A stretch of DNA of 64,000 nucleotides from assembly GCA_027531565.1 (NCBI GenBank), contig JAPZSB010000007.1, positions 620,001-684,000 of the forward strand. Direction: 5' to 3'. The notes under the pieces are model-generated. The model saw nothing but the letters and a program-made list of their open reading frames with translations. It was not told where the DNA came from and ran no database searches. The DNA comes from Beijerinckiaceae bacterium (GTDB lineage: Bacteria > Pseudomonadota > Alphaproteobacteria > Rhizobiales > Beijerinckiaceae). The position numbers and the translations under genes are program-made. Of this stretch, positions 45,533-55,257 are shown piece after piece; the first letter of the stretch is position 1; every line of letters begins with the position of its first letter.

Positions 45533-48349
45533 TTGTCGATCCGCGCCCGCCTGCTCCTTCTTATCCTCGTCTCGACCCTGACGGCGACGGTCATTGTCAC
45601 GGGACTGTCGGTCACGCGGGAAGCCGGGAACTACCGCGAGACCCGCAGGGCCGAGATCGAGGCGACCGCGCATGTCTTCGCCTCCCTGGCCGCCGATGCC
45701 GTCACCGCGAGGGACCAGGGCCAGGCGCTCCGCGTCCTCCGTGCGATCGCCCGCATTCCCGGGCTGCAGAGCGCAACCCTGCTTGACGGCCAGGGCCGGA
45801 TCATCGCCTCGCTCGGCGATGCCGTGCTGCTCGTCCGGGACAGCCCTCAGAGCGGCCTCTATGGCTGGATCGACACATTGGCCCGCCAGCAGATGAACAT
45901 TGCCGTCCCGGTGATCGCGGGCGGAGAGGCCGTCGGGGAGATTTCCGTTGTCGCGGATACCTCGAAAGTGCTCGAGAATGCCCTCGCCAGCGTCAAGGCC
46001 GCGGCGATCGGCGGGATCATCGCGCTCATCGCTGGCCTTGCCCTCGCCCTGCAATTGCAGCGCAGCCTTGTCTCGCGCATCCGGGCGATGGTGGACACGA
46101 TGGAGCATGTCCGCCGTCGCCACGATTTCTCCCGCCGGATCAACCCCCAGGCGCAGGATGAATTCGGACGCATGGCGACCAGTTTCAACGCGATGCTTGA
46201 CGAGATCGACATCCGGGATTCGAAGCTCGCCCGCCACCGCGAAATGCTGGAAGACGAGGTCGCCGAACGGACGCGCGATTACCGGATCGCCAAGGAGCAG
46301 GCCGATTCGGCCAATGCCGCAAAATCCGAGTTCCTGGCCACGATGAGCCACGAGATCCGCACGCCGATGAACGGCATCCTCGTCATGGCCGAATTGCTGG
46401 CCGCTTCGGATCTCCAGCCGAAGCAGAAGCGCTTCGCGGATGTGATCGCCCGTTCGGGCTCGTCGCTGCTCGCGATCATCAATGACATCCTCGACTTCTC
46501 GAAGATCGAGGCGGGGAAGATCGAACTCGAGACGATCCCCGTGCAGGTCGACGACATGATCGAGACCGTCGCGCAGCTCTTCGAGGAAAAGGCCCGCTCG
46601 AAGGGGCTCGATCTCGCGACGCATATCGCCCTCAACGTGCCGCAGCGGGTCGGCGCCGATCCGGTTCGCCTCAATCAGGTCCTGTCCAACCTCGTGAACA
46701 ACGCGCTGAAGTTCACGGAGAACGGGTCCGTCAGCCTGACGGTCCAGCGCGATCCCGAGCGGATGGCCAACCTGCTCTTCGAAGTCACCGATACCGGGAT
46801 CGGCATTCCGGAGGACAAGCTCGCCACGGTGTTCGACTCCTTCAGCCAGGCGGACCAGACGACAACGCGCCGTTTCGGCGGCACCGGGCTCGGACTTGCC
46901 ATCTCCCGCCGGCTGGTCGAGGCAATGACAGGGTCGATCCGTGTGCGGAGCACGGTCGGCGTGGGCACGACCTTCGCCGTTTCGGTGCCCATCATTCCGG
47001 TGGACCAGAAAGATCTTGCGCGGCAGGGCGGCCCGGTTGGCAGCGGCCGTGTGCTGATGGCGGTTTCCGGCGACGCGACTGCCCGGCACCTCGGCGCCTA
47101 TCTGACCGAACTCGGATTCGAACTCGCCGACCCCGTGACGGAAAGCCGGATGCCCGGCTTCAGCGAAATCCGGCTGGTGGTTGCCGATGCCAGCCTGCTG
47201 AGCGACCCCGGCCTGCGCCCGTTGCTCAAGCGAGCGCCCACCATTGCCGTTGGGGCTTTCGGCGATGCGGAGACCGATCGCCTGCTCGAGCAGGGCGTCG
47301 CGCAAGGTCAACTCATCAAGCCGGTTGGCCGGCGAGACCTCCGGCAGGTCGTGACCGATCTTCTCGCCGGCCGCAAGCAGAGCCGCGGTTCGACCGGGCA
47401 GGCAGCCGAAAGCCTGGATCGCTATCCGGGCCATCTCGTGCTGGTGGCGGATGACAACCCGGTCAACCGGGAGGTCATCATCGAGACCCTGCGCCGGTTC
47501 GACCTGCCCTGCGACACGGTTGTCGATGGCCGGGCCGCGTTCGAAGCCGTCAAGGCGAAACGCTACGATCTGGTCTTCATGGACGGGTCGATGCCCGAGA
47601 TGGACGGGTTCCAGTCCGCCAGCGCGATCCGGCGCTGGGAACAGGAAACCAGCACGCCGCGCACGGCCATCATCGCGCTGACGGCCCATGTGGTCGGGAC
47701 CCATGCGGATGCCTGGAAGCAATCCGGCATGGATGGCGTCCTGCACAAGCCCTTCACCCTGCAGGCCATGGGCGAGACGCTGGCGCGGCACCTGGCGCCG
47801 GGTGAAGCCGAGGGCCGGCAGGAGCGGGCGCGGCCTGCCGACCGGCCGGCCAGACCGGCCGCCGAGATCGCCGATCCGGCCCCCGCCATCGAGCCTCCGC
47901 CGCGGAAGGAGAGCCCGGCCGAACGCCCGGTTCCGGACGAAACCGGGGACATCGCGACGCTCGACCCGCATATGACGCGGCAATTGCTCGGCATGATCCC
48001 GGTCGGCGGCAAGGCGGCTGTCCTGCGGATCTACCGGCTGTTCCTGGAGAATGCCCCGCTGACCCGGAACGAGATCGCGGAGGCGATCGCCGCCGGCGAT
48101 TCCGTGCGGCTCGGCAAGGCTGCGCATGCCCTCAAGTCGATGAGCCTTTCGCTGGGGGCCAGCAAGGCGGGCCATGCGGCGAGCGAGATCGAGAAGGGTG
48201 CGCGGGCCGAGATGGTGCCGCTCTATCCGGACATGCTGACCCAGCTCGACATCGTGCTGGCCGGAACGGAGGCCGCGATCCTTGCGCTGATCACCGGCGA
48301 AGGCCTGGCAGAAGGGGACCAGCCGACGCCCGTGGCGGCTGCGGGCTAG
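45533..48349 (+). CDS. Hybrid sensor histidine kinase (HAMP-HisKA-HATPase-REC-HPt)
   Basis: A 938-residue phosphorelay protein. Two membrane spans (near residues 6-24 and 156-178) flank a ~130-residue periplasmic sensor, followed by HAMP, HisKA with His273 in [12 protein letters not shown], ATPase ([28 protein letters not shown]), a degenerate receiver at about 503-620 without a clear Asp, a canonical receiver with Asp684 in [13 protein letters not shown], and a C-terminal HPt with His865 in [13 protein letters not shown]. There is no ATG: TTG 45533 is the only reasonable start, suggesting low expression. Its stop overlaps that of prmB in CTAG. The signal sensed is unknown. Confidence 0.92.
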   Translation: MSIRARLLLLILVSTLTATVIVTGLSVTREAGNYRETRRAEIEATAHVFASLAADAVTARDQGQALRVLRAIARIPGLQSATLLDGQGRIIASLGDAVLLVRDSPQSGLYGWIDTLARQQMNIAVPVIAGGEAVGEISVVADTSKVLENALASVKAAAIGGIIALIAGLALALQLQRSLVSRIRAMVDTMEHVRRRHDFSRRINPQAQDEFGRMATSFNAMLDEIDIRDSKLARHREMLEDEVAERTRDYRIAKEQADSANAAKSEFLATMSHEIRTPMNGILVMAELLAASDLQPKQKRFADVIARSGSSLLAIINDILDFSKIEAGKIELETIPVQVDDMIETVAQLFEEKARSKGLDLATHIALNVPQRVGADPVRLNQVLSNLVNNALKFTENGSVSLTVQRDPERMANLLFEVTDTGIGIPEDKLATVFDSFSQADQTTTRRFGGTGLGLAISRRLVEAMTGSIRVRSTVGVGTTFAVSVPIIPVDQKDLARQGGPVGSGRVLMAVSGDATARHLGAYLTELGFELADPVTESRMPGFSEIRLVVADASLLSDPGLRPLLKRAPTIAVGAFGDAETDRLLEQGVAQGQLIKPVGRRDLRQVVTDLLAGRKQSRGSTGQAAESLDRYPGHLVLVADDNPVNREVIIETLRRFDLPCDTVVDGRAAFEAVKAKRYDLVFMDGSMPEMDGFQSASAIRRWEQETSTPRTAIIALTAHVVGTHADAWKQSGMDGVLHKPFTLQAMGETLARHLAPGEAEGRQERARPADRPARPAAEIADPAPAIEPPPRKESPAERPVPDETGDIATLDPHMTRQLLGMIPVGGKAAVLRIYRLFLENAPLTRNEIAEAIAAGDSVRLGKAAHALKSMSLSLGASKAGHAASEIEKGARAEMVPLYPDMLTQLDIVLAGTEAAILALITGEGLAEGDQPTPVAAAG

Positions 48350-49305
48350 GCCTTCCGGCCTGCTTTCGCGGCTGACGGGAAATCCTGCTGCGGCAGCCAG
48401 AAGACCTCGGCCTCGCTGTCTTCGGTATCAAGCCAGAGGAAGGATGTCTCCGGAAAAGCTGCTTCCAGTGCCGGACGGGCCAATCCGACCTCGCAGAGCA
48501 GGCCGGCACGCGGCGCCAGATGGCGTGCGCCTTCCGCGAGGATCCGCCGCGTGACGTCGAGCCCGTCGATGCCTGATCCAAGAGCCATGGCGGGTTCATG
48601 CCGGAATTCTGCCGGCAGCAGGGCCATGGCCTCGGCATCGACATAGGGCGGATTCGACAGGATGAGATCATAGACGCAGCCCTTCACAGGCGCGAAAAGA
48701 TCCCCCTCAAGCAGCGTGATGCGGTCCTCGAGCCCGTAATCGGCGATGTTCTCGCGGGCCAGCGATGCGGCTTCGGGCGAGAGTTCGACGGCATCGATCC
48801 GGGCTCCCGGGAAGGCATGGGCGGCAAGGATCGCGAGGGAGCCGCCTCCGGTGCAGAGATCGAGGACAGTCCGGATGGCATCAGGCTCCTCGACCAGCGC
48901 GCCGGGCTCGCCGCTGCCATCGAAGAGCGGGCTGAACAGCAGATCCGCGATGAAGGAACGCGGGATGATGGCGCGGGCATCACTCCGGAACGGGAAGCCC
49001 TTGAGATAGGTCCGTCCCGTCAGGTAGGCGGCGGGGACGCGCTCCTCGACCCGGCGGGCCAGCCGCGCGCCAAGCAGCGCCTTTTCGCGGCTGGTCAGGC
49101 GTGCATCGGCGAAAGCGTTGAAATCATCGACCGGCAGATGCAGCGTCTCGAGGATCAAGAACGCCGCCTCGTCCAGCGCGTTGGTGGCGCCATGGCCATG
49201 ATGGAGATCGGCCGAGCGGAACAGCGTGACGGCATAGCGCAGCATGTCGCGCAGCGTCGAGAGTTCGGCGCATTCGCGGCGGGGATCAGGGTGCTGGTCA
49301 GCCAT
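48346..49305 (-). CDS. prmB: N5-glutamine methyltransferase, PrmB/HemK family
   Basis: SAM-dependent methyltransferase of 319 residues. It carries the SAM loop [16 protein letters not shown] near residue 142, an acidic residue after it in [10 protein letters not shown], and the catalytic [14 protein letters not shown]. The N-terminal helical domain includes [17 protein letters not shown], which matches PrmB (ribosomal protein L3 glutamine) better than PrmC (release factors). ATG 49305 is used; upstream codons overlap the next gene. It overlaps the start of the small membrane gene by eight bases and the convergent kinase stop by four. Confidence 0.9.
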   Translation of the reverse strand: MADQHPDPRRECAELSTLRDMLRYAVTLFRSADLHHGHGATNALDEAAFLILETLHLPVDDFNAFADARLTSREKALLGARLARRVEERVPAAYLTGRTYLKGFPFRSDARAIIPRSFIADLLFSPLFDGSGEPGALVEEPDAIRTVLDLCTGGGSLAILAAHAFPGARIDAVELSPEAASLARENIADYGLEDRITLLEGDLFAPVKGCVYDLILSNPPYVDAEAMALLPAEFRHEPAMALGSGIDGLDVTRRILAEGARHLAPRAGLLCEVGLARPALEAAFPETSFLWLDTEDSEAEVFWLPQQDFPSAAKAGRKA

Positions 49306-49711
49306 GGGAGGAACCGGTTGCGGGGGCGGCAAGGCGCGGCATGCCGATCAGGAGGGCTTGCGCGAGGAAAGACAGCATCCCCGTTAGCGTGAAAAGATCG
49401 GCGATGATAGCCGGAAGGCCGCGGCCGAGAACGAGGATTCCCAGCACCAGTTCGGCCACCATCAGCAGCAGGAAGGCCACCAGGCCGACGGCGAACTGCC
49501 AGCCGGTCGAGCCGGGGCCGGCGCGACGGACAATCCAGCGGGCCGCAAGAAAGGAAAGCCCGATCATCACAGGGAGTTCGAGCAGCCGGGCCGGATCAGC
49601 GCCGAGGATCGGGCGCAGGGCCAGTTCGCGGATCGTGCCGAGCAGGAAGCCGGCGGCGAAGACGAGGCCGAACAGCCCCGCCCCCGCCAGGAAGGCACCC
49701 TGCCGGAGCAT
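49298..49711 (-). CDS. Four-span membrane protein (hypothetical)
   Basis: A 137-residue protein with four hydrophobic segments (near 6-26, 44-60, 72-95 and 100-122). The N-terminal LAGAGLFGLVFAAGFLLGTIRELALRP-type segment, broken here by a charged RE pair, resembles small uncharacterised membrane proteins of Alphaproteobacteria. It overlaps prmB by eight bases and follows the acyl-CoA dehydrogenase by three, so the three genes are probably one transcript. I do not know its function. Confidence 0.75.
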   Translation of the reverse strand: MLRQGAFLAGAGLFGLVFAAGFLLGTIRELALRPILGADPARLLELPVMIGLSFLAARWIVRRAGPGSTGWQFAVGLVAFLLLMVAELVLGILVLGRGLPAIIADLFTLTGMLSFLAQALLIGMPRLAAPATGSSHG

Positions 49712-49714
49712 GGC

Positions 49715-50908
49715 TCAGAAGAAGGCCTGCAGCCCGGTCTGGGCGCGGCCGAGGATCAGCGCATGCACGTCATGCGTGCCCTCGTAGGTATTGACCGTCT
49801 CGAGGTTCTGGGCATGGCGCATCACGTGATATTCGACCTGGATGCCGTTGCCGCCGTGCATGTCGCGCGCCATGCGGGCAATGTCGAGCGCCTTGCCGCA
49901 ATTGTTCCGCTTGACGATGCTGATCATTTCCGGCGCCTCGCGATGCTCGTCCATCAGCCGGCCGACGCGGAGCGAGGCCTGGAGGCCGAGGGTGATCTCG
50001 GTCTGCATATCCGCCAGCTTCTTCTGGAAGAGCTGGGTCTGGGCGAGCGGGCGGTTGAACTGCTTGCGGTCGAGGCCGTATTGACGCGCGCGATGCCAGC
50101 AATCCTCGGCCGCTCCGAGAACGCCCCAGGAAATGCCGTATCGGGCGCGGTTCAGGCAGCCGAACGGGCCCTTGAGGCCGGAGACATTCGGCAGCAGGTT
50201 CTCCTCGGGAACGATCACGCCATCCATGACGATCTCGCCGGTGATCGAGGCGCGCAGCGAAAGCTTGCCGCCGATCTTCGGCGCCGAGAGGCCCTTCATG
50301 CCCTTTTCGAGAATGAAGCCGCGGATCTGGTTGTCATGCGCGGCGCTCTTCGCCCAGACGACGAAGACATCGGCGATCGGCGAATTGGAAATCCACATCT
50401 TGGTGCCGGTCAGCCGGTAGCCATCGGCCACCTTTTCGGCCCGCGTCTTCATGCCGCCGGGGTCGGAGCCGGCATCCGGCTCGGTCAGGCCGAAGCACCC
50501 GATGAACTCGCCCGAGGCTAGCTTGGGCAGGTATTTCTTGCGCTGCGCCTCCGAGCCGTAGGTGTAGATCGGGAACATGACGAGCGAGGATTGCACGCTC
50601 ATCATCGAGCGATAGCCGGAATCCACCCGCTCGACCTCCCGCGCGACGAGCCCGTAGGCCACATAGGACGCATTGGCGCAGCCATATTCCTCCGGCAGGG
50701 TCACGCCCAGGAGCCCCTGTTCGCCCATCAGGCGGAACAGGCCCGGATCGGTCTTTTCCTCGAGATAGGCGTCCTGCACGCGGGGCAGGAGTTCACCCTC
50801 GGCAAAGGCGCGGGCGGCATCGCGGATCATCCGCTCGTCTTCGGTGAGCTGGCTCTCCAGATCGAAGGGGTCGGACCAGACAAAGGGTGCGAAGGTCGAT
50901 TTGGTCAT
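49715..50908 (-). CDS. gcdH: Glutaryl-CoA dehydrogenase
   Basis: Flavin acyl-CoA dehydrogenase that oxidises and decarboxylates glutaryl-CoA to crotonyl-CoA in lysine, tryptophan and benzoate degradation. The 397-residue protein begins with [20 protein letters not shown]. It has the FAD/substrate motif [20 protein letters not shown], and the catalytic base Glu is in [20 protein letters not shown]. An Arg early in the sequence (about residue 98) is in [15 protein letters not shown], as in the glutaryl-CoA group. The start follows a short Pro/Thr-free N terminus and lies 259 bases from the divergent ATP-grasp gene. Confidence 0.94.
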   Translation of the reverse strand: MTKSTFAPFVWSDPFDLESQLTEDERMIRDAARAFAEGELLPRVQDAYLEEKTDPGLFRLMGEQGLLGVTLPEEYGCANASYVAYGLVAREVERVDSGYRSMMSVQSSLVMFPIYTYGSEAQRKKYLPKLASGEFIGCFGLTEPDAGSDPGGMKTRAEKVADGYRLTGTKMWISNSPIADVFVVWAKSAAHDNQIRGFILEKGMKGLSAPKIGGKLSLRASITGEIVMDGVIVPEENLLPNVSGLKGPFGCLNRARYGISWGVLGAAEDCWHRARQYGLDRKQFNRPLAQTQLFQKKLADMQTEITLGLQASLRVGRLMDEHREAPEMISIVKRNNCGKALDIARMARDMHGGNGIQVEYHVMRHAQNLETVNTYEGTHDVHALILGRAQTGLQAFF

Positions 50909-51167
50909 GGCAGGAGCCTTCCTCGAAACAAAAGGGGGGTCGCGCGCGTGTGCGAAGATGCGCCACCCTTAACCGAATTGGTTGCGCGCGCAAGCAGCGC
51001 GGCTGCGGTGAGGCGCCGCCCCTTGCGCGATCGACGCGAGGGAGATTGAATTCTCAGCCGGAACCCTCACTATGCAATCGAGGGCAACGGTCTTTGGCCC
51101 GGCATTTGCTGCCGTTCCAAGGATCGATCGGCTGCCGGAACAACCGGCGAGCCCCGGGGGAGAACGT

Positions 51168-52637
51168 ATGGCGAGCGAGTCGGTGTTTGACGAAATGGGT
51201 GGCGTCGAGGGAGATCCGCGACAGATCTATGCCGAGGTTGCCCAGTGGTTCCGACAAGCCAGCCCCGACCTGATTGCCAACCGGAAGGCTGAAGCCGAGG
51301 CCTTTTTCCGCCGGATCGGGATCACCTTCGCCGTCTATGGAGACGAGCAGGGCGCGGAGCGCATCATCCCGTTCGACATCCTGCCGCGGATTCTCTCCAA
51401 CGGAGAGTGGATCCGGCTTTCCGAGGGGCTCGAGCAGCGCGTCCGGGCACTCAATGCCTTTATCGGCGATGTCTATGGCGCTCGGGAAATCGTGCGGGCC
51501 GGCATCGTGCCCGAGGACCTGATCCTCTCCAATCCGGCCTTCCGCCCGGAAATGACGCGGATCAAGCCGACCGCCGGGATCTACAGCCATATTGCCGGCG
51601 TCGATCTTGTCCGGACCGGCCCGGATGAATTCTACGTGCTCGAGGACAATGCCCGCACACCGTCGGGCGTGTCCTACATGATGGAGAACCGGGAGGCGAT
51701 GCTGCGCCTGTTCCCGGAACTGTTCGGCAAGCTCAGGATCAAACCGGTCGACCAGTATCCCGATGAGTTGCTTGCCACCTTGCGCTCTGTCGCACCCAGC
51801 TCGGCCTCGCGCGAGCCGACCGTGGTCGTGATGACGCCGGGGCCCTTCAATTCGGCCTATTACGAGCATTCCTTCCTGGCCGACCGGATGGGCGTGGAAC
51901 TCGTCGAGGGGCGGGATCTCTTTGTCCGGTCGAATGTCGTCTACATGCGCACGACGGAAGGGCCGCAGCGCGTGGATGTCATCTACCGCCGCGTCGATGA
52001 CGAGTTCCTCGACCCGCTCGCCTTCCGCCCCGATAGTACACTCGGTGTTCCGGGGCTCATGTCCGCCTACAAGGCAGGCAATGTGACTATTTCGAATGCA
52101 GTCGGGACCGGTGTCGCCGATGACAAGGCTGTCTACAGCTACATGCCGGAAATCGTGAAATTCTACACCGGCAAGGACGCGATCCTCTCCAATGTGCCGA
52201 CTTGGCGCTGCCGCGAGCCCGAAGCGCTCGCCCATGTCCTCGCCCATATCGGCGAACTCGTAGTGAAGGAGGTCAACGGGTCGGGTGGCTATGGCATGCT
52301 GGTCGGCCCGCATGCGACCAAGGCCCAGCGCGAGAGCTTCGCGGCCAAGGTGCGCAACAACCCGTCGAACTACATCGCGCAGCCGACGCTCGCGCTGTCC
52401 ACGGTGCCCTGTTATGTCGAGGAGGGCCTGGCGCCCCGGCATGTCGATCTCCGGCCCTTCGTCCTGTCCGGCGCGGACAAGGTGCGCATCGTTCCGGGCG
52501 GGCTGACGCGCGTTGCATTGAAGAAGGGATCGCTGGTGGTGAATTCGAGCCAGGGTGGCGGCACCAAGGATACCTGGGTCATCGAGGACGGCGCCCCGCG
52601 CGCCAGCCAGTCACAGTCCCAGAAGGCAGGAGCCTGA
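51168..52637 (+). CDS. Circularly permuted ATP-grasp type 2 family protein
   Basis: A 489-residue predicted amide- or peptide-bond-forming ligase of the DUF404/DUF407 family. Landmarks are PFDILPRILSNGEWIRL, GVDLVRTGPDEFYVLEDNARTPSGVSYMMENRE (two adjacent motifs at about residues 145-175) and VVKEVNGSGGYGMLVGPHAT, which carries the ATP-contact Lys and Gly-rich loop. ATG 51168 follows GGGGGAG. The product is expected to attach an amino acid or peptide to an acceptor, but the substrate is unknown. It heads a tight operon with alpha-E, transglutaminase-like and Anbu genes. Confidence 0.9.
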   Translation: MASESVFDEMGGVEGDPRQIYAEVAQWFRQASPDLIANRKAEAEAFFRRIGITFAVYGDEQGAERIIPFDILPRILSNGEWIRLSEGLEQRVRALNAFIGDVYGAREIVRAGIVPEDLILSNPAFRPEMTRIKPTAGIYSHIAGVDLVRTGPDEFYVLEDNARTPSGVSYMMENREAMLRLFPELFGKLRIKPVDQYPDELLATLRSVAPSSASREPTVVVMTPGPFNSAYYEHSFLADRMGVELVEGRDLFVRSNVVYMRTTEGPQRVDVIYRRVDDEFLDPLAFRPDSTLGVPGLMSAYKAGNVTISNAVGTGVADDKAVYSYMPEIVKFYTGKDAILSNVPTWRCREPEALAHVLAHIGELVVKEVNGSGGYGMLVGPHATKAQRESFAAKVRNNPSNYIAQPTLALSTVPCYVEEGLAPRHVDLRPFVLSGADKVRIVPGGLTRVALKKGSLVVNSSQGGGTKDTWVIEDGAPRASQSQSQKAGA

Positions 52638-52640
52638 CCG

Positions 52641-53582
52641 ATGCTGGCCCGCACCGCTGACAATCTCTACTGGCTGTCCCGCTATGTCGAGCGCGCCGAA
52701 AGCCTCGCGCGGATCCTTGATGTCGCCCTGCGCCTCGCCACCCTTCCCTCGGCCTATGCCGGAACCTCGAACGAGTGGGAAAGCGCCATCGACATCGCTG
52801 TCTGCCGGGATGACTTCTTCCGGCATTACGATGTCGCGAACCAGGCGAACGTAACGCAGTTCATCATTGCCGGGCCGGACAACCCGTCCTCTATCCGGGC
52901 CTGCATCGAGGTGGCGCGGCAGAATGCGCGCGCCGTCCGCACGGCGATCACCACGGAGATGTGGGAGATCCTCAACGATGCCTGGAACGAGATGCAGCGG
53001 CTGCGCTTCCAGAGCTTCACCTCGAAGGACCTGACGAAGTTCCTCGCCTTCGTGCGCGAGGTTTCTCTCCGCTTCGATGGCGCCGCCTACCGGACCATGT
53101 TGCGCACCGACCATTACTGGTTCCAGAGGCTCGGGATGCTGCTGGAACGCGCGGACAACACAGCCCGCCTGCTCGACGTCAAATACCATGTCGTGCTGCC
53201 GGAGACGGAACCGGTCGGCGGCGGCCTCGATTACTTCCAGTGGTCGGCGCTCCTGCGCGCCGTCTCGGCGCTCAATTCATTCCACCTGATCTATCGGGGC
53301 GGCATCAAGCCGTGGCTTGTGGCGGATTTCCTGATCCTGAAGCCGGAACAGCCCCGCTCGCTGATCTCGTCCTACGAGACACTGAACCGCGTGCTCGACT
53401 TGCTGGCAGAGCGCTATGGCCGGCAGGGGCCCAGCCAGCGGCTGGCCCGGCAGACCTATTCCCAATTGCAGAACCTCGACATCGACACGCTGTTCCAGAC
53501 CGGATTGCACGAGTTCCTCGAGCAGTTCATCGCGGATAACAACCGCCTGGGGCTGGCGATCAACGACCAGTACCTGCAATAA
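52641..53582 (+). CDS. Alpha-E domain protein (DUF403)
   Basis: A 313-residue all-helical protein of the alpha-E family. Recognised by MLARTADNLYWLSRYVERAE at the N terminus, the NPSSIRACIEVARQNARAVR stretch near residue 80 and YWFQRLGMLLERADNTARLLDVK near residue 165. It starts three bases after the ATP-grasp stop. Alpha-E proteins always travel with this ATP-grasp family and are thought to bind the acceptor or complete the active site. No enzymatic residues can be assigned with confidence. Confidence 0.92.
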   Translation: MLARTADNLYWLSRYVERAESLARILDVALRLATLPSAYAGTSNEWESAIDIAVCRDDFFRHYDVANQANVTQFIIAGPDNPSSIRACIEVARQNARAVRTAITTEMWEILNDAWNEMQRLRFQSFTSKDLTKFLAFVREVSLRFDGAAYRTMLRTDHYWFQRLGMLLERADNTARLLDVKYHVVLPETEPVGGGLDYFQWSALLRAVSALNSFHLIYRGGIKPWLVADFLILKPEQPRSLISSYETLNRVLDLLAERYGRQGPSQRLARQTYSQLQNLDIDTLFQTGLHEFLEQFIADNNRLGLAINDQYLQ

Positions 53583-53609
53583 CGGTCCTCCAGCGGAAGA
53601 GGCCCGGAC

Positions 53610-54434
53610 ATGCGGCTCAAGCTTCACCACGAAACGCGCTACATCTACGACGAGCCGGCCCGCGGCGCGATCCAGATCCTCCGGCTGACCCCGCGCAACC
53701 ATGCGGGCCAGTTCATCCGGGCATGGCGCGTGGAGATCGACGCCGATTGTCGGCTCTATCGCGACGAGGATGCCTACGGGAATATCATCCACACCTTCTC
53801 GATCGACGGTCCGCTGGCCGGATTGCGCATCCTCGTCGACGGCGAAGTCGATGTCGCCGCCGATGCGGGCATGGTGAAGGGTTCGCTCGAACGGTTCCCC
53901 CCCGGCTATTGGGCCAGCGAGACCGCCCTGACCCGCCCCGATGCCGCCATCCGGGACTTTGCAGCCGATCTTGCCGGCCAGGAGGGTGGGGACCCGCTCG
54001 CCTTCCTGCACCGGCTTGTCGGGACGATCTTCAAGGATTTCGCGTTCGAGACCGGCGCGACGGATGCCGGCACGAGTGCCGAGCAGGCCTTTGCCAGCCG
54101 GAAGGGCGTCTGCCAGGATTTCGCGCATGTCTTCATCGCGGCGGCCCGCGCGCGGGAAATCCCGGCCCGCTATGTCAGCGGCTATTATCTCCGCTCGGAT
54201 ACAACCGAACAGGAGGCCGGCCATGCCTGGGCCGAGGCCTATGTGCCCGCCCTCGGCTGGATCGGCTTCGACCCGGCACACGGGCTCTGCACCGATTCCC
54301 GCTACATCCGGATTGCCGTCGGGCGGGATTATCTGGAGGCGGCGCCAATCCGCGGCGCGCGCCTTGGCGGGGCCGGCGAGGCCATGGATGTCGCGATCTC
54401 GCTCCATGCGGGAAAGTCGCTGATGGACCAATAG
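53610..54434 (+). CDS. Transglutaminase-like cysteine protease family protein
   Basis: A 274-residue soluble protein with an N-terminal beta domain (RLKLHHETRYIYDEPARGAI region) and a transglutaminase-like core. The catalytic triad is visible: Cys in ASRKGVCQDFAHVFIAAAR, His in AGHAWAEAYVPALGW and Asp in IGFDPAHGLC. Bacterial members are usually cysteine peptidases and not crosslinkers. It follows alpha-E by 27 bases and precedes the proteasome-like gene by 70. It may cleave the bond made by the ATP-grasp partner. Confidence 0.92.
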   Translation: MRLKLHHETRYIYDEPARGAIQILRLTPRNHAGQFIRAWRVEIDADCRLYRDEDAYGNIIHTFSIDGPLAGLRILVDGEVDVAADAGMVKGSLERFPPGYWASETALTRPDAAIRDFAADLAGQEGGDPLAFLHRLVGTIFKDFAFETGATDAGTSAEQAFASRKGVCQDFAHVFIAAARAREIPARYVSGYYLRSDTTEQEAGHAWAEAYVPALGWIGFDPAHGLCTDSRYIRIAVGRDYLEAAPIRGARLGGAGEAMDVAISLHAGKSLMDQ

Positions 54435-54504
54435 ACAAATGGACAGTTTCCCTGCGCCGGCTTAAGGGCTGGGACGGGACGGGAACTGGCCAGGGGGCTT
54501 CTTC

Positions 54505-55254
54505 ATGACGTATTGCGTCGGTATTCTGACCGCCGAGGGCTTGGTGATGATGGCCGATACCCGGACCAATGCCGGGCTCGACAACATCGCCACATTCCGC
54601 AAGCTCCATATCTTCCGCGATCCCGGCAAGAAGCTGTTTGCGCTGGCCACGGCCGGGAATCTCGGCTTCACGCAATCGGTCATCTCCATGCTGCGCGAGG
54701 GTCTCGAGCGGGAGGATGGCCGGATCGAACGGCTGATCGACCAGCCCTCGATGTTCCGCGCGGCGCAATTCGTCGGCGAGGTGATCCGGCATGTCTACCG
54801 GATCGATGGCAGCGCGATCGAGCAGATCGGCGCCTCGCTGGACATCTCCATGCTGCTGGCCGGCCAGATCGAGGGCCGCAGCCTGCGGCTCTACATGCTC
54901 TACAAGGCCGGAAACTTCATCGAGGCGACGCAGGATACGCCTTACCTGCAGATCGGCGAGCACAAATACGGCAAGCCGATCCTCGACCGCGCCGTGACCT
55001 TTTCGTCCGACCTCTATGACGCGCTCAAGCTGGGCCTGATCTCGATGGATTCGACAATGCGGTCCAATCTCGGCGTCGGGCTGCCGATCGACATCCTCGT
55101 CATGCGGCGCGATGCCATCGTTCCGGAAGTCGAGCATCGGATCGAGGCGGGAGAGCCCTATTTCCACGACCTGCGCGAGCGCTGGTCCGCCGCCCTGCGC
55201 AAGGCGCATAACGACATTCCTGCGCCACCCTATGGCAAGAACAAGAGCCCCTGA
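54505..55254 (+). CDS. Proteasome-like peptidase, Anbu type
   Basis: A 249-residue Ntn-hydrolase homologous to proteasome beta subunits and HslV, of the Anbu (ancestral beta subunit) group. After removal of Met the protein starts with the nucleophile Thr1 (TYCVGILTAEGLVMMADTRT), with Asp17 in ADTRTNAGLDN and Lys32 in FRKLHIF, so the catalytic set is complete. GNLGFTQSVIS and the SMDSTMRSNLGVGLPIDILV region also fit. Anbu is known to form open helical rings; a substrate has not been established. It stands in the conserved context with ATP-grasp, alpha-E and transglutaminase genes and is three bases before dapE. Confidence 0.93.
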   Translation: MTYCVGILTAEGLVMMADTRTNAGLDNIATFRKLHIFRDPGKKLFALATAGNLGFTQSVISMLREGLEREDGRIERLIDQPSMFRAAQFVGEVIRHVYRIDGSAIEQIGASLDISMLLAGQIEGRSLRLYMLYKAGNFIEATQDTPYLQIGEHKYGKPILDRAVTFSSDLYDALKLGLISMDSTMRSNLGVGLPIDILVMRRDAIVPEVEHRIEAGEPYFHDLRERWSAALRKAHNDIPAPPYGKNKSP

Positions 55255-55257
55255 CGC

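Noticed and set aside
45482-48175. 897-codon minus-strand frame opposite the hybrid kinase
   Set aside because: The kinase on the plus strand has intact HisKA, ATPase, receiver and HPt motifs; the opposite frame has none.
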